A program made the translations under genes and the position numbers. DNA of 64,000 nucleotides from Pseudomonas abieticivorans (GTDB lineage Bacteria; Pseudomonadota; Gammaproteobacteria; Pseudomonadales; Pseudomonadaceae), in assembly GCF_023509015.1 (NCBI RefSeq), contig NZ_CP094975.1, positions 6,565,501-6,629,500 of the forward strand. Direction: 5' to 3'. Under the pieces are notes generated by a model that worked only from the letters and a program-made list of their open reading frames with translations, made no database searches and was not told the DNA's origin. Below are positions 25,904 to 33,986 of the stretch, piece after piece (the first letter of the stretch is position 1; each line of letters begins with the position of its first letter).

Positions 25904-26772
25904 GCTTTACTACCGCCGACTACACAGTCACGTTGCGAGGCAAGCCCATCCTCAAGGGCCTGGACATCCAGGCCCAGCCCGGCCGCACCCTGGCCCTGCT
26001 GGGCGCCAATGGCGCGGGCAAGTCCACCTTCATGAAAGGCCTGTGCGGGCTGGTGCCGGCACAAGGCTCGGCCACGCTCAATGGCACGCAGTTGCTGGGC
26101 ACGCCCCAAAGCACCCGCGCGCAACTGATCGGCTACGTGGCCCAAGACATGGGGCACCTGGACGTACGGCTGTCGGTGTACGAATTGCTGCTGTTGGCCC
26201 AGCGCGGCAGTGCACGCAGCTGGACTACCGGCCAAGCCCCACAGCGCAAAGCCACGCACATGCTCGAGCTGTTGGGCCTGGAGCGCTTCGCCCAGTGCCA
26301 GCCCGGGCAACTCTCAGGCGGCGAACGGCAAATGATCGGCCTGGCCCTTGCCTTGGTGCGTAGCCCGCAACTGTTGCTATTGGACGAACCGACGTCAGCG
26401 CTGGACCTGGCCAACCAACTGCAAATACTCGACGCCGTGAGCACGTACACCCGCGAAAACAACATCGTCACGCTGGCCATTTTCCATGACATGAATTTGG
26501 CCAGCCGCTATGCCGACGACACCCTGATGCTGCATCAGGGCCAGGTGCATTGCAGCGGTACCACACGCGCCACGCTGACCGCGCATAACCTTGCGCACGT
26601 GTACGGCGTGGATTGCCGGGCGCTGGAGGTGGATGCCGGGGCGTTCACGGCGATTTATCCGGTGTCGGTGCTTAAGGACGGTGCGGCGAGTGCGCCTGCG
26701 CCTGCGCGGCAGGCTGCGACGGGGCGCACCGCAACTCATGCCAGCGTACCGAACCGCTCGCCAATCACCTGA
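25900..26772 (+). CDS. iron-chelate ABC transporter ATP-binding protein
   Basis: A 290-residue FecE/FhuC-type ATPase. Walker A is LLGANGAGKST (about 34-44), signature LSGGERQM, Walker B LLLLDEPTSALD and the switch His in AIFHDMNLA. About 30 residues at the C-terminus are low-complexity (SAPAPARQAATGR) and their DNA resembles a Pseudomonas REP sequence (CGGCAGGCTGCGACGGGGCG), so the tail may be a read-through of a repeat rather than an ancestral domain. The gene ends inside the convergent LysR gene, a 37-bp 3' overlap. Confidence 0.88.
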   Translation: MSFTTADYTVTLRGKPILKGLDIQAQPGRTLALLGANGAGKSTFMKGLCGLVPAQGSATLNGTQLLGTPQSTRAQLIGYVAQDMGHLDVRLSVYELLLLAQRGSARSWTTGQAPQRKATHMLELLGLERFAQCQPGQLSGGERQMIGLALALVRSPQLLLLDEPTSALDLANQLQILDAVSTYTRENNIVTLAIFHDMNLASRYADDTLMLHQGQVHCSGTTRATLTAHNLAHVYGVDCRALEVDAGAFTAIYPVSVLKDGAASAPAPARQAATGRTATHASVPNRSPIT

Positions 26773-27602
26773 ACGATAAACCCCATCACCGCCCGCAACA
26801 GCGGCGAATGCCTCAGGTCCGCGTGCACCACCAACCAGATTTCACGGGAAAACCCATCGCCTTCACAGGGCAGCCTGCGCAACAGCGGGTCTGCATCACC
26901 GATAAAGGTGGGTAGCCCGGCCACACCCACACCCGTGCGGGCGACCGCGTGCTGGGTGGTGATATCGCTGACTTCGCACACGACCTTGCGGCCCTGCGCG
27001 GCACTGAGCAGCCATTTCTGGTGGGGCATGTCGGCATACTGAGGTTCGTAGGCGATGAACGCCCATTCGGCTGGCGTGCCCAGGTGTTCATAGTGCTGGC
27101 TTGCGTACAGCGCGAACGGCATGTCGCCCAGCTTGCGCGTGACACTGTCAGGCTCGGTCGGGCGGTACAAGCGCACGGCGATGTCGGCTTCGCGACGGCC
27201 CAACGACACACTCTGCGCTTGGCTGGCGATCGACAGCTGCACCTGCGGATACAGCTTGCAGAACTGGCTCAGCGTGCCCGCCAGGAAATTGCTGGCCAAC
27301 ACCGGCGGCGCGCTGACCGTCACCCGCCCCGCCGCCGGCGACTGCTCGGCGCGCACCAGCCGCTCCACGGCAAAGGCGTTGGCCTCCATCTCGGCGGCCA
27401 GGGTGTGCACCTGCAGCCCGACGGCAGTGAGGTGGCAGGCGCGCGGCTGGCGGTCGACCAGGCGCACGTTCAACTGGGCTTCCAGCGCATTCAAGCGTCG
27501 GCTCACCGTGGCATGGTCGACCTTGAGCGCCCTTGCTGCGCCCGACAAGCTGCCGGCGCGCGCCACGGCCAAGAACACGCGAAGGTTTTCCCAATCAAAC
27601 AT
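26736..27602 (-). CDS. LysR family transcriptional regulator
   Basis: A 288-residue LTTR starting MFDWENLRVFLAVARAGSLS, with HTH residues ALKVDHATVSRRLNALE. The effector domain includes VTVSAPPVLASNFLAG. It is divergent from the MFS transporter gene with 94 bp between the starts, so it probably controls that pump. Its 3' end overlaps the end of the iron ABC ATPase gene on the other strand. A GGAG upstream of the ATG is somewhat distant (11 bp). Confidence 0.87.
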   Translation of the reverse strand: MFDWENLRVFLAVARAGSLSGAARALKVDHATVSRRLNALEAQLNVRLVDRQPRACHLTAVGLQVHTLAAEMEANAFAVERLVRAEQSPAAGRVTVSAPPVLASNFLAGTLSQFCKLYPQVQLSIASQAQSVSLGRREADIAVRLYRPTEPDSVTRKLGDMPFALYASQHYEHLGTPAEWAFIAYEPQYADMPHQKWLLSAAQGRKVVCEVSDITTQHAVARTGVGVAGLPTFIGDADPLLRRLPCEGDGFSREIWLVVHADLRHSPLLRAVMGFIVQVIGERFGTLA

Positions 27603-27624
27603 CGGTGCGTTTTCTCCAGGCAAG

Positions 27625-27651
27625 TGTGCAGACTTACCGAATATTCGCACA
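27625..27651. promoter_or_regulatory. dyad operator between LysR and MFS genes
   Basis: TGTGC at 27625-27629 mirrors GCACA at 27647-27651, and CGAATATTCG (27638-27647) is a perfect 10-bp palindrome next to the right arm. The position in the divergent gap suits LysR binding. Confidence 0.5.
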
Positions 27652-27696
27652 GATCGCACCGCCGTACCCTGTCACCTCCAACCAGGAGGTCAAACG

Positions 27697-29082
27697 ATGC
27701 CAACCCCACCCCGCTCCTCTGCAAGGCTTGTGCAGTTCGCCACCTGCCTGGGCTTTTTCGTGGTGCTCATGGATGTCAGCGTGGTCAACGTCGCGCTGCA
27801 AAGCTTGCGCCTGGCCATGGGCGCCGGCGTCACCGGCTTGCAGTGGGTGGTCAACGCCTACGCACTGGTGTTCGCCTCGCTACTGCTGCTGGCCGGCACG
27901 CTGGGCGATCGGCTGGGCGCCAAGCGCGTGTTCATGATCGGCTTCGGCGCATTCACGTTCGCCTCGATGGGCTGCGGTACCGCCCACAGCCTTGAGGCAC
28001 TGATTACCTGGCGCCTGGCGCAAGGTGTTGGCGCGGCACTGTTGGTGCCCACCTCGCTGTCGCTGCTGCAACAGGCCTTTACCGATGAAGCGGCGCGCAA
28101 CCGCGCGGTCGGTTGGTGGGGCGCCGGCGGCGGTATCGCCCTGGCTGCCGGCCCCGTGATAGGGGGGCTGCTGATTGCCACATTGGGGTGGCGCAGCCTG
28201 TTTTACCTCAACGTACCCATCGGCCTTGCCGGTCTATGGATTACCTACCGCTATGCCCCCACCTCCCCCGCACAACCGGATCGGGCCCTGGACATACCTG
28301 GGCAAATCACCGGGGCACTGACCTTGGCCAGCTTCACCTTTGCCCTGACGCAAACCAGCCAAGTGGGCTGGACAAGCCCCGTCACCCTGGGCACCGCGTT
28401 ACTGAGCTTGCTGCTAGGCACCCTGTTCATTTGGCTGCAAGCACACACGCCCCGCCCCATGCTGCCGCTGAGCGTGTTCCGCAACCCCACGCTGAGCAGC
28501 GCAACCCTGATCGGGCTGATGGTGAACCTGGTCTTCTACGGCATGGTGTTCGCGTTCAGCCTGTACTTCCAGGCCATTGAACAGTTCACACCGGAGCAAA
28601 CGGGCTTGGCTTTCTTGCCGATGATGGGGGTTCTGATGGGCATGAACATCGTGGCTGGCAAGTTGATGGGCCGCATCGGCAAACGCGCCCTGGCCACCGT
28701 TGGGTTGCTGATCAGTGCGTTGGGCTACCTGCTGCTGATACCCGCGTTGGCGGCACAGGCCTATGGCTGGTTGGTGGTGCCGATGTTGTTGGCGGGGGGT
28801 GGGATTGCGCTGACAATTGCGACCATCACCAGTGCGACCTTGGCGGCGGTCGACAGAAGCCAGGCGGGCATTGCGTCTGGGCTGCTGAATGCGGCTCGCC
28901 AGGTTGGCGGAATCGTGGGGGTGGCGGTGTTTGGGTTTTGGGGGCGAGGGGTAACGGTGGAGGGTTTTATGGCGGGGTTGGGGTTGGCTTTGGTGGTTTC
29001 GGTGGGGTTGTTGGTGGTAGGTGCGGGGGTGGGGTTTGTGGGGTTGCGATGGGGTGAGAGCGGTGTCGGTGTGAGGGCCTGA
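27697..29082 (+). CDS. MFS transporter, DHA2 (EmrB/QacA-like) family
   Basis: A 461-residue drug:H+ antiporter-type permease with about 14 membrane segments. Motifs include LMDVSVVNVAL in TM1 (the DHA2 motif D1), LAGTLGDRLGAKRVF (motif A) and the loop GAGGGIALAAGPVIGGLL (motif C). AGGAGG lies seven bases before the ATG. It is divergent from a LysR regulator. The last 150 bp are unusually rich in TTGG/GGGG third-position use compared with the rest of the gene, a local composition oddity without a frameshift. Confidence 0.88.
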   Translation: MPTPPRSSARLVQFATCLGFFVVLMDVSVVNVALQSLRLAMGAGVTGLQWVVNAYALVFASLLLLAGTLGDRLGAKRVFMIGFGAFTFASMGCGTAHSLEALITWRLAQGVGAALLVPTSLSLLQQAFTDEAARNRAVGWWGAGGGIALAAGPVIGGLLIATLGWRSLFYLNVPIGLAGLWITYRYAPTSPAQPDRALDIPGQITGALTLASFTFALTQTSQVGWTSPVTLGTALLSLLLGTLFIWLQAHTPRPMLPLSVFRNPTLSSATLIGLMVNLVFYGMVFAFSLYFQAIEQFTPEQTGLAFLPMMGVLMGMNIVAGKLMGRIGKRALATVGLLISALGYLLLIPALAAQAYGWLVVPMLLAGGGIALTIATITSATLAAVDRSQAGIASGLLNAARQVGGIVGVAVFGFWGRGVTVEGFMAGLGLALVVSVGLLVVGAGVGFVGLRWGESGVGVRA

Positions 29083-29198
29083 TACACGGCGGCGCCCACT
29101 TGATATCAAACAGTGCTCATTCAAGAAACAGAACTAGGACGGTCGTTGCTACCCTTCACCCGCGTACACGTGACGAAACAAAACCTTCGGAAAAGTCC

Positions 29199-29212
29199 TA
29201 GGATTTATCCTA
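29199..29212. promoter_or_regulatory. TAGGAT-TT-ATCCTA dyad upstream of RNA leader
   Basis: A 6-bp inverted repeat with a 2-bp spacer lies about 110 bp upstream of the structured leader, in the 426-bp gap after the MFS gene. I recall similar TCCTAGGATTTATCCTAC-type strings ahead of related leaders in Pseudomonas, so it may be part of the promoter region. No gene is visible from 29083 to 29508. Confidence 0.35.
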
Positions 29213-29308
29213 CAACTCCTGCAATAATTGAATAATTCGCTTACATTTCCTTAGTTGTGCTCATCCCATCCCGTAACTATTCTCCCTGCGCCACGGCTCA
29301 TCCGCGGC

Positions 29309-29480
29309 CGGGTTTGGTCACCCGATGCTATGAACACTCCGTACTGCCTAGCCATGCTCTCGCATGACGTTTTATGGCAGCTGTGCGCGGGGCATCTTCT
29401 GATGCGCCGAGGTGTCCGTAGCTCGGTTGACCAACCCTCGCACAGTTGCCACCCATTCGTTTGGTCACGACGGGTTGGTA
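29309..29480 (+). ncRNA. structured leader RNA of DUF6124/DUF3077 locus
   Basis: Three nested or successive stems can be drawn. The first is the hairpin CGGGTTTGGTCACCCG (29309-29324). The second is a 12-bp closing stem, GGCAGCTGTGCG (29376-29387) with CGCACAGTTGCC (29439-29450), with one G-U pair. It encloses the third, a hairpin GCATC-TTCT-GATGC (29392-29405). After it, ACCC (29451-29454) can pair with GGGT (29472-29475). The region has no ORF and ends 29 bp before a MVKPTP-type start. I recognise it as a repeated Pseudomonas 5' leader associated with these small proteins. It is possibly a regulatory RNA; no ligand is known to me. Confidence 0.6.
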
Positions 29481-29508
29481 ATTCCTTGAACTCTACGCAA
29501 TCTCCATC

Positions 29509-29664
29509 ATGGTCAAACCAACCCCCGATCCACCCAAAATCCCCCTCTACCTACCCGCCGACCACCCCCTGAACGCCACCCCCAGGTTCACCGTCGACCT
29601 GGACCAAAGTGCTGGCCCAGCGCTATGCGATTTACCACGCCAAGCTCAACGTCGAACGCTGTAA
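29509..29664 (+). pseudogene. DUF6124-like ORF, probably frameshifted remnant
   Basis: An ATG at 29509 begins MVKPTPDPPKIPLY, the characteristic start of Pseudomonas DUF6124-type proteins (normally about 100-130 residues), but the frame stops after 51 residues and the later residues lose the family pattern. A second frame running on from about 29600 to 29765 stays open, which suits a frameshift or deletion. Located directly after the structured leader, where an intact member is usual. It could still be expressed as a short peptide. Confidence 0.45.
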
Positions 29665-29762
29665 AGCCGGCCCAGGCGTTGGTGGCAGTTCTGGCGAATA
29701 CCCAAATCCTAAAGCCACCGCTCGTATCCGCCATTTGGAATTTATTGATAAGGATTTTGACC

Positions 29763-30020
29763 ATGAATGACATCACAGAAACCACCACGCTGCCCTTCGG
29801 CACCTGCGATTCAGAACAACAACCCTTCTTCAGTGTGAACGCAGGCATCAGCCTGGAAGATGCACTGACCCATCTGTCGCACTTACTCAAATGCGCCCAT
29901 GCCTCAACGTTCGAACTGTGCGACACGCCCAACCCTGACCGAGGGTTGGTGTGGTCTGCACTGCACCACATTGACGGGGCTAAAGGGTTGGTGGATGCGT
30001 TGTTAGCAGGCTACGAGTGA
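29763..30020 (+). CDS. DUF3077 domain-containing small protein
   Basis: An 85-residue protein starting MNDITETTTLPFG; AAGGA lies upstream. The core (PFFSVNAGISLEDALTHLSHLLKCA) and the C-terminal helix (WSALHHIDGAKGLVDALL) match DUF3077, small helical cytosolic proteins found in many copies in Pseudomonas, often next to DUF6124 genes. Function is unknown. It follows the broken DUF6124-like ORF by about 100 bp and precedes the BIME array. Confidence 0.75.
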   Translation: MNDITETTTLPFGTCDSEQQPFFSVNAGISLEDALTHLSHLLKCAHASTFELCDTPNPDRGLVWSALHHIDGAKGLVDALLAGYE

Positions 30021-30156
30021 TCTGATCAAAAGCCTTGCCATACTTAGATGCGAAGTACCCGTAACGATTACGCGGCAACGTAACCTGCTGTCCGCTGCCG
30101 CAGGCTGCGATGGGGCGCACGGCGTCCCTGGTTTTCGATCTATTCGCGCCCACGCC

Positions 30157-30740
30157 TATTCGCAAGCAAGCTTGCTCCCACCTCCAACAGAATGCGGCAC
30201 GTTGCAGCCAATGTGGGAGCAAGCTTGCTTGCGAAAGGCCGCGCGGGCGCCGGTCTCAGCATCACTTGCTTCGCGGACCAATCCGCGCCTACAGACAAAT
30301 AAGTTTGGCTGGGGGTTTCTGGCGGCCATTCGCAAGCAAGCTTGCTCCCGCAGTCGTGGCAAAGTGCTCAGCGCCCCTCCAACAGAATGCGGCACGTTGC
30401 AGCCGATGTGGGAGCAAGCTTGCTTGCGAAAGGCCGCGCGGGCGGCCGGTCTCAGCATCACTTGCTTCGCGGACCAATCCGCGCCTACAGACAAATAAGT
30501 TTGGCTGGGGTTTTCGGGCGCCCATTCGCAAGCAAGCTTGCTTCCACAGTCATTGCAAAGTGCTCAACACCTCCAACAGAATGCGGCACGTTGCAGCCAA
30601 TGTGGGAGCAAGCTTGCTTGCGAAAGGCAACGGTGAATCAGGCATTCCGCGCCGCGGGCTTCGCGGATGAATCCGCGCCTACAGACAAATAGTTTGGCTG
30701 GGGTTTTCTGGCCCATTCGCAAGCAAGCTTGCTCCCACAG
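30157..30740. repeat. BIME-type tandem palindromic array (three and a half units)
   Basis: The arm ATTCGCAAGCAAGCTTGCTC starts near 30158, 30328, 30524 and 30715, at steps of 170, 196 and 191 bp. Its inverse GTGGGAGCAAGCTTGCTTGC occurs near 30213, 30408 and 30602. Between them each unit repeats AACAGAATGCGGCACGTTGC and a second palindrome, CGCGGACCAATCCGCG, followed by CCTACAGACAAATA. Units are nearly identical, so duplication looks recent. There is no coding capacity in 30021-30901 apart from this array; a further REP-like string lies at about 30090-30120. Confidence 0.88.
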
Positions 30741-30901
30741 GCGCCGCGATCAGGCCATGAGCGCTTATTGCAGCCACGACATTTCAATTGCACGGCGCCG
30801 GGGCACTTATTGCCACATTTGTGGACCAAGACTGGCAACTGTCGGCGCCACGGTGTATGGCGCCGTTTACCTGGAGATTTAAACCGCATGGAGCACCCCT
30901 C

Positions 30902-31438
30902 TTGACTCTACCCTCGCCCTTTCGTAACGCGTTGGTCGGCGCAAGCTTGCTGGTACTACTCAGCGGCTGTGGATCCTTCACCAATGTCAGATCTTTTTCA
31001 ACGCCCTACAGCCTGCCAGCGAGTGATCAGACAGCACGCTTGCGAGTGTTCAGCGATGGCATGGTCAGGGCCATCCCCAAATCCGCTTGCATCGACTACC
31101 GCCTGCCCGGCGCCGGTGTGCTGGTGGCGCCGCGCAAAGGCTACGCTGACCGCAATAACGAAAGCCTGGGCATGCCACCCAATGACGCACAGCCACCTGG
31201 CACGGTGTCGAGTGAGTTCAAGATACCGGCAGGCGAGCCCATGGCCTTTGTCTACAACCGCGATGGTTGCTACAACACGTTCACCTTTGTACCCAAGCCG
31301 GGAGCGGACTACGAACTTAACGCCTCGGGAAGTTCCTATTGCACGGTGGTGGCCAGGCAACTACCGCAGGGGTCGGAACCGGGCAAACCTGTGCTGTTGG
31401 GCGAGAGCAAAATGTGCCGATGGGCGGACAACTACTAG
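30902..31438 (+). CDS. predicted lipoprotein of unknown function
   Basis: A 178-residue protein if started at the TTG at 30902, which has GGAG eight bases upstream. The N-terminus then forms a short lipoprotein signal (NALVGASLLVLLSGC, lipobox LLSGC near 18-22). Longer in-frame starts such as the ATG at 30788 would bury the signal peptide and are rejected. The mature part includes RVFSDGMVRAIPKSACIDY and PKPGADYELNASGSSYC, a beta-rich pattern with four Cys. It is likely periplasmic and membrane-anchored. The family was not recognised. Confidence 0.7.
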   Translation: MTLPSPFRNALVGASLLVLLSGCGSFTNVRSFSTPYSLPASDQTARLRVFSDGMVRAIPKSACIDYRLPGAGVLVAPRKGYADRNNESLGMPPNDAQPPGTVSSEFKIPAGEPMAFVYNRDGCYNTFTFVPKPGADYELNASGSSYCTVVARQLPQGSEPGKPVLLGESKMCRWADNY

Positions 31439-31478
31439 GCTCTGTAGAAATATATTCTAGCGAAGGCCAGGCAAGTCG
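31437..31478 (-). repeat. half-copy of the element at 4352-4525
   Basis: CTCTGTAGAAATATATTCTA followed by GCGAAGGCCAGGCAAG resembles the reverse complement of the right half of the inverted-repeat element near 4.5 kb. It sits in the 149-bp gap between the lipoprotein and the convergent P1 peptidase gene. Only one end is recognisable. Confidence 0.35.
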
Positions 31479-31587
31479 GGCATCGCGTGATTTACGTTCA
31501 CCCTCCAGGTCATAGCCCATGAGCATCACCGCATTGGAGGTGGCATGAATGCAGAACACGCACGCCCCCCCAATACCGCAGGTTCCG

Positions 31588-32721
31588 TCAACCTTTTGCC
31601 GCGCCCGGCCAGCCGGCCTGATGCAGCGCGTCGAGCAGCGTCTCAGCGTCCAGCCCCGGCACCGCATGGCCATTGCCTTCGGCGGTGTCGCTGGCTAGCA
31701 AGGCATTGATGATTGCTTCTTCCACCGCTTCGGTGGCAGCCAGGAACAACTCGCTGATGTGGTCATTGTTGACCATGCTCAGGTTGTCGGTGGTGGACGC
31801 ACGCTTGCACTCATAAGCGGCCGGCGGCACATGATTGCCGGTGGCGAAGGCGATGAAGATGTCACCACTGTGGTCTTCGTTACCGCCACCGGTGCGGGCC
31901 AGGCCCAGGCTTGCACGTTGCGCCAGGCGCGTACATTGGTGCGGCAGCAACGGCGCGTCGGTGGCCAGGCAAACGACTATCGAACCCATGCCTGGGTGCG
32001 GCAACGAAGCCTTGAGGAATGGCGAGTCGGCCTGTTCCATGTAGCGCCCGACCGGGTAGCCGTCCACGCGCAGTTCGTTACGGATGCCGTGGTTGGCCTG
32101 CACGATGGCGCCAACGGTCCAACCGCCCTGCGCACTGCCCAGGCGCCGCGATGCGGTGCCGATGCCGCCCTTGAATTCGTGGCAGATCATGCCGCTGCCG
32201 CCGCCGACCGCGCCTTCCATCACGGGCCCACCCACCGCACTTTCCAAGGCGTGTGCCACATGCTCAGGCTTCACGTGAAAACCGTTGATGTCGCTGAGCA
32301 GGCCGTCATAGGTCTCCAGCACCACCGGCATGTTCCAGTACAGACGGCCGTCATCGGGCTGTTGTTCACGGTCCAGCACCACCAGCGCATCGCGCACCAC
32401 GCCCAGGCTGTGGGTGTTGGTGAACGCGATGGGGCTGGTCAACAAACCCGCCTCGCGAATCCACTCCAGGCCGGTGGCGTCGCCGTTACCGTTCAACACG
32501 TGGACACCGGCAAAACACGGATGCTGGCTGGTGGAACCGGCTCGCGGTTCAATGACCGTGACACCGGTCATAATGTCCCGACCGTTGGCGGTACGCCCCC
32601 GCACATTACTGTGGCCCACCCGTACGCCCGGCACATCAGTAATGGCATTCAGGGCGCCAGGTTGCAGTTGGCCGAACCGAATGTTCAGGTCGCGGGCACG
32701 GGGCTTGATCGTGTCTTTCAT
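31588..32721 (-). CDS. P1 family peptidase (DmpA / beta-peptidyl aminopeptidase type)
   Basis: A 377-residue N-terminal-nucleophile aminopeptidase. ITDVPGVRVGHSNVRG is the family opening motif. GAVGGGSGMICHEFKGGIGTA (about 170-190) is the oxyanion region. GMGSIVVCLATDAPLLPHQ contains the expected autocleavage pair G246-S247, whose Ser becomes the nucleophile. Enzymes of this family remove D-Ala, beta-alanine or other N-terminal residues from amides and beta-peptides. It is last of a three-gene minus-strand operon with a polyamine-type binding protein and a nitrilase-fold amidase, suggesting processing of an amide or beta-amino compound. No signal peptide. Confidence 0.87.
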   Translation of the reverse strand: MKDTIKPRARDLNIRFGQLQPGALNAITDVPGVRVGHSNVRGRTANGRDIMTGVTVIEPRAGSTSQHPCFAGVHVLNGNGDATGLEWIREAGLLTSPIAFTNTHSLGVVRDALVVLDREQQPDDGRLYWNMPVVLETYDGLLSDINGFHVKPEHVAHALESAVGGPVMEGAVGGGSGMICHEFKGGIGTASRRLGSAQGGWTVGAIVQANHGIRNELRVDGYPVGRYMEQADSPFLKASLPHPGMGSIVVCLATDAPLLPHQCTRLAQRASLGLARTGGGNEDHSGDIFIAFATGNHVPPAAYECKRASTTDNLSMVNNDHISELFLAATEAVEEAIINALLASDTAEGNGHAVPGLDAETLLDALHQAGWPGAAKG

Positions 32722-32785
32722 GAGTGCTCTCTTATTCGATGGGTTTCATGACGGGGCTTGGCCAGGCATCGCCAGAACGGGCCTA

Positions 32786-33895
32786 TCAGGCGCCGGTCTT
32801 CACCGTATTCCAAGTGCGGGTCCGCACGCGCTCAGCCTTCAACGGCAGTGGTTCCAGCGGAAATAATGTGTCCAGGACTTGCTTGGACGGATACACCCCT
32901 GGGTTGTCGCGGATTTTCTGATCGACCAGCGCGGTGGCATCTTTGTTGGCGTTCGGGTAGCTCAGGTAGTTGGATGACTGCGCGATGACTTCAGGGCGCA
33001 ACATATAGTTGATAAAGGCCAACGCTTGCTCAGGGTTGGGCGCATCGTTGAGCTGTACCAGGCTCTCCACCCACACCGGAGCCCCTTCACGCGGAATGCT
33101 GTAGACAAGGTTGCGATGGTTGCCAGCCAGCTCGGACGCTTTTTGCGCATCGGCAACACCCCCCGCCCATCCCAGCACGACGCAAATGTTGCCATTGGCC
33201 AGGTCAGAGATGAACTTGGAAGAATCGAAGTAGGCGATATGCGGACGCAGTTTGAGCAGGAGTGCCTGGGCTTTTTTGTAGTCGTCCGGATTCTGACTGT
33301 TGTAGGGCAGCCCCAGGTAGTGCAACACAATGGGAATAACCTCGTTAGGCGCGTCCAGCATGGCCACGCCGCATTGGCTCAGTTTGGCCACATTTTCCTC
33401 CTTGAAAATCAAGTCCCAGGAGTTGACTGGGGCATCTGGGCCCAGTATCGATTTAACCTTGTCCGCGTCATAGCCGATGCCAGTGGTGCCCCATAGATAG
33501 GGGGCCGCATAGCTGTTTGCGGGGTCGTTGCCTTGTAACTTGGCGAGGAGATCGGGATCCAGGTGGGACCAGTTGGGTAACTGGCTGCGATCCAGTTTTT
33601 TCAGCACGCCCGCTTTGATCAGGTTCGGCAGCAGGTCACCACTGGCCACCACTACGTCATAGCCGCTGCGGCCGGCCATCAACTTGCTTTGCATCACGTC
33701 ACTGTTGTCGAACACGTCGTACACCGCGCTGATACCCGCTTCTTTCTCGAAGTCTTTAATGGTGTTCGGGGCGATGTAGTCATACCAATTGTAGACATGA
33801 AGACTGCGCTTGGCGGCTTCATCAGCCTCGGCGCAGGCCAGGCCGACACTGAACAGCGAGACCAGTGCGATTTGCAGGTAACGAGTGGGTTTCAT
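32786..33895 (-). CDS. polyamine ABC transporter substrate-binding protein (PotF-like)
   Basis: A 369-residue periplasmic protein with a signal peptide at 1-23 (ending LACAEA). The mature start LHVYNWYDYIAPNTIKDFE is diagnostic of the PotD/PotF family, and YDVVVASGDLLPNLIKAG and LWGTTGIGYDADKV follow. The ATG at 33895 has GGAG seven bases upstream; the longer in-frame extension is not signal-like. No ATPase or permease is adjacent, so it depends on a transporter elsewhere or acts as a sensor partner. It lies between the nitrilase and the P1 peptidase genes. Confidence 0.87.
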   Translation of the reverse strand: MKPTRYLQIALVSLFSVGLACAEADEAAKRSLHVYNWYDYIAPNTIKDFEKEAGISAVYDVFDNSDVMQSKLMAGRSGYDVVVASGDLLPNLIKAGVLKKLDRSQLPNWSHLDPDLLAKLQGNDPANSYAAPYLWGTTGIGYDADKVKSILGPDAPVNSWDLIFKEENVAKLSQCGVAMLDAPNEVIPIVLHYLGLPYNSQNPDDYKKAQALLLKLRPHIAYFDSSKFISDLANGNICVVLGWAGGVADAQKASELAGNHRNLVYSIPREGAPVWVESLVQLNDAPNPEQALAFINYMLRPEVIAQSSNYLSYPNANKDATALVDQKIRDNPGVYPSKQVLDTLFPLEPLPLKAERVRTRTWNTVKTGA

Positions 33896-33986
33896 GGGGG
33901 TGCTCCAACGCGTTGGCACCGGGCCCAGGGACACGAGCACGGCGACGGCCAGTAATGAATTATGGTTATGGCAAGGCAGATCGGCG

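Noticed and set aside
30157..30740. CRISPR array
   Set aside because: Repeats are palindromic, 170-196 bp apart, and the sequence between them is also repeated, so there are no unique spacers and no cas genes.
30788..30901. Upstream ATG start for the lipoprotein gene
   Set aside because: It would place 38 residues before the lipoprotein signal peptide; TTG at 30902 has a well-spaced ribosome site.
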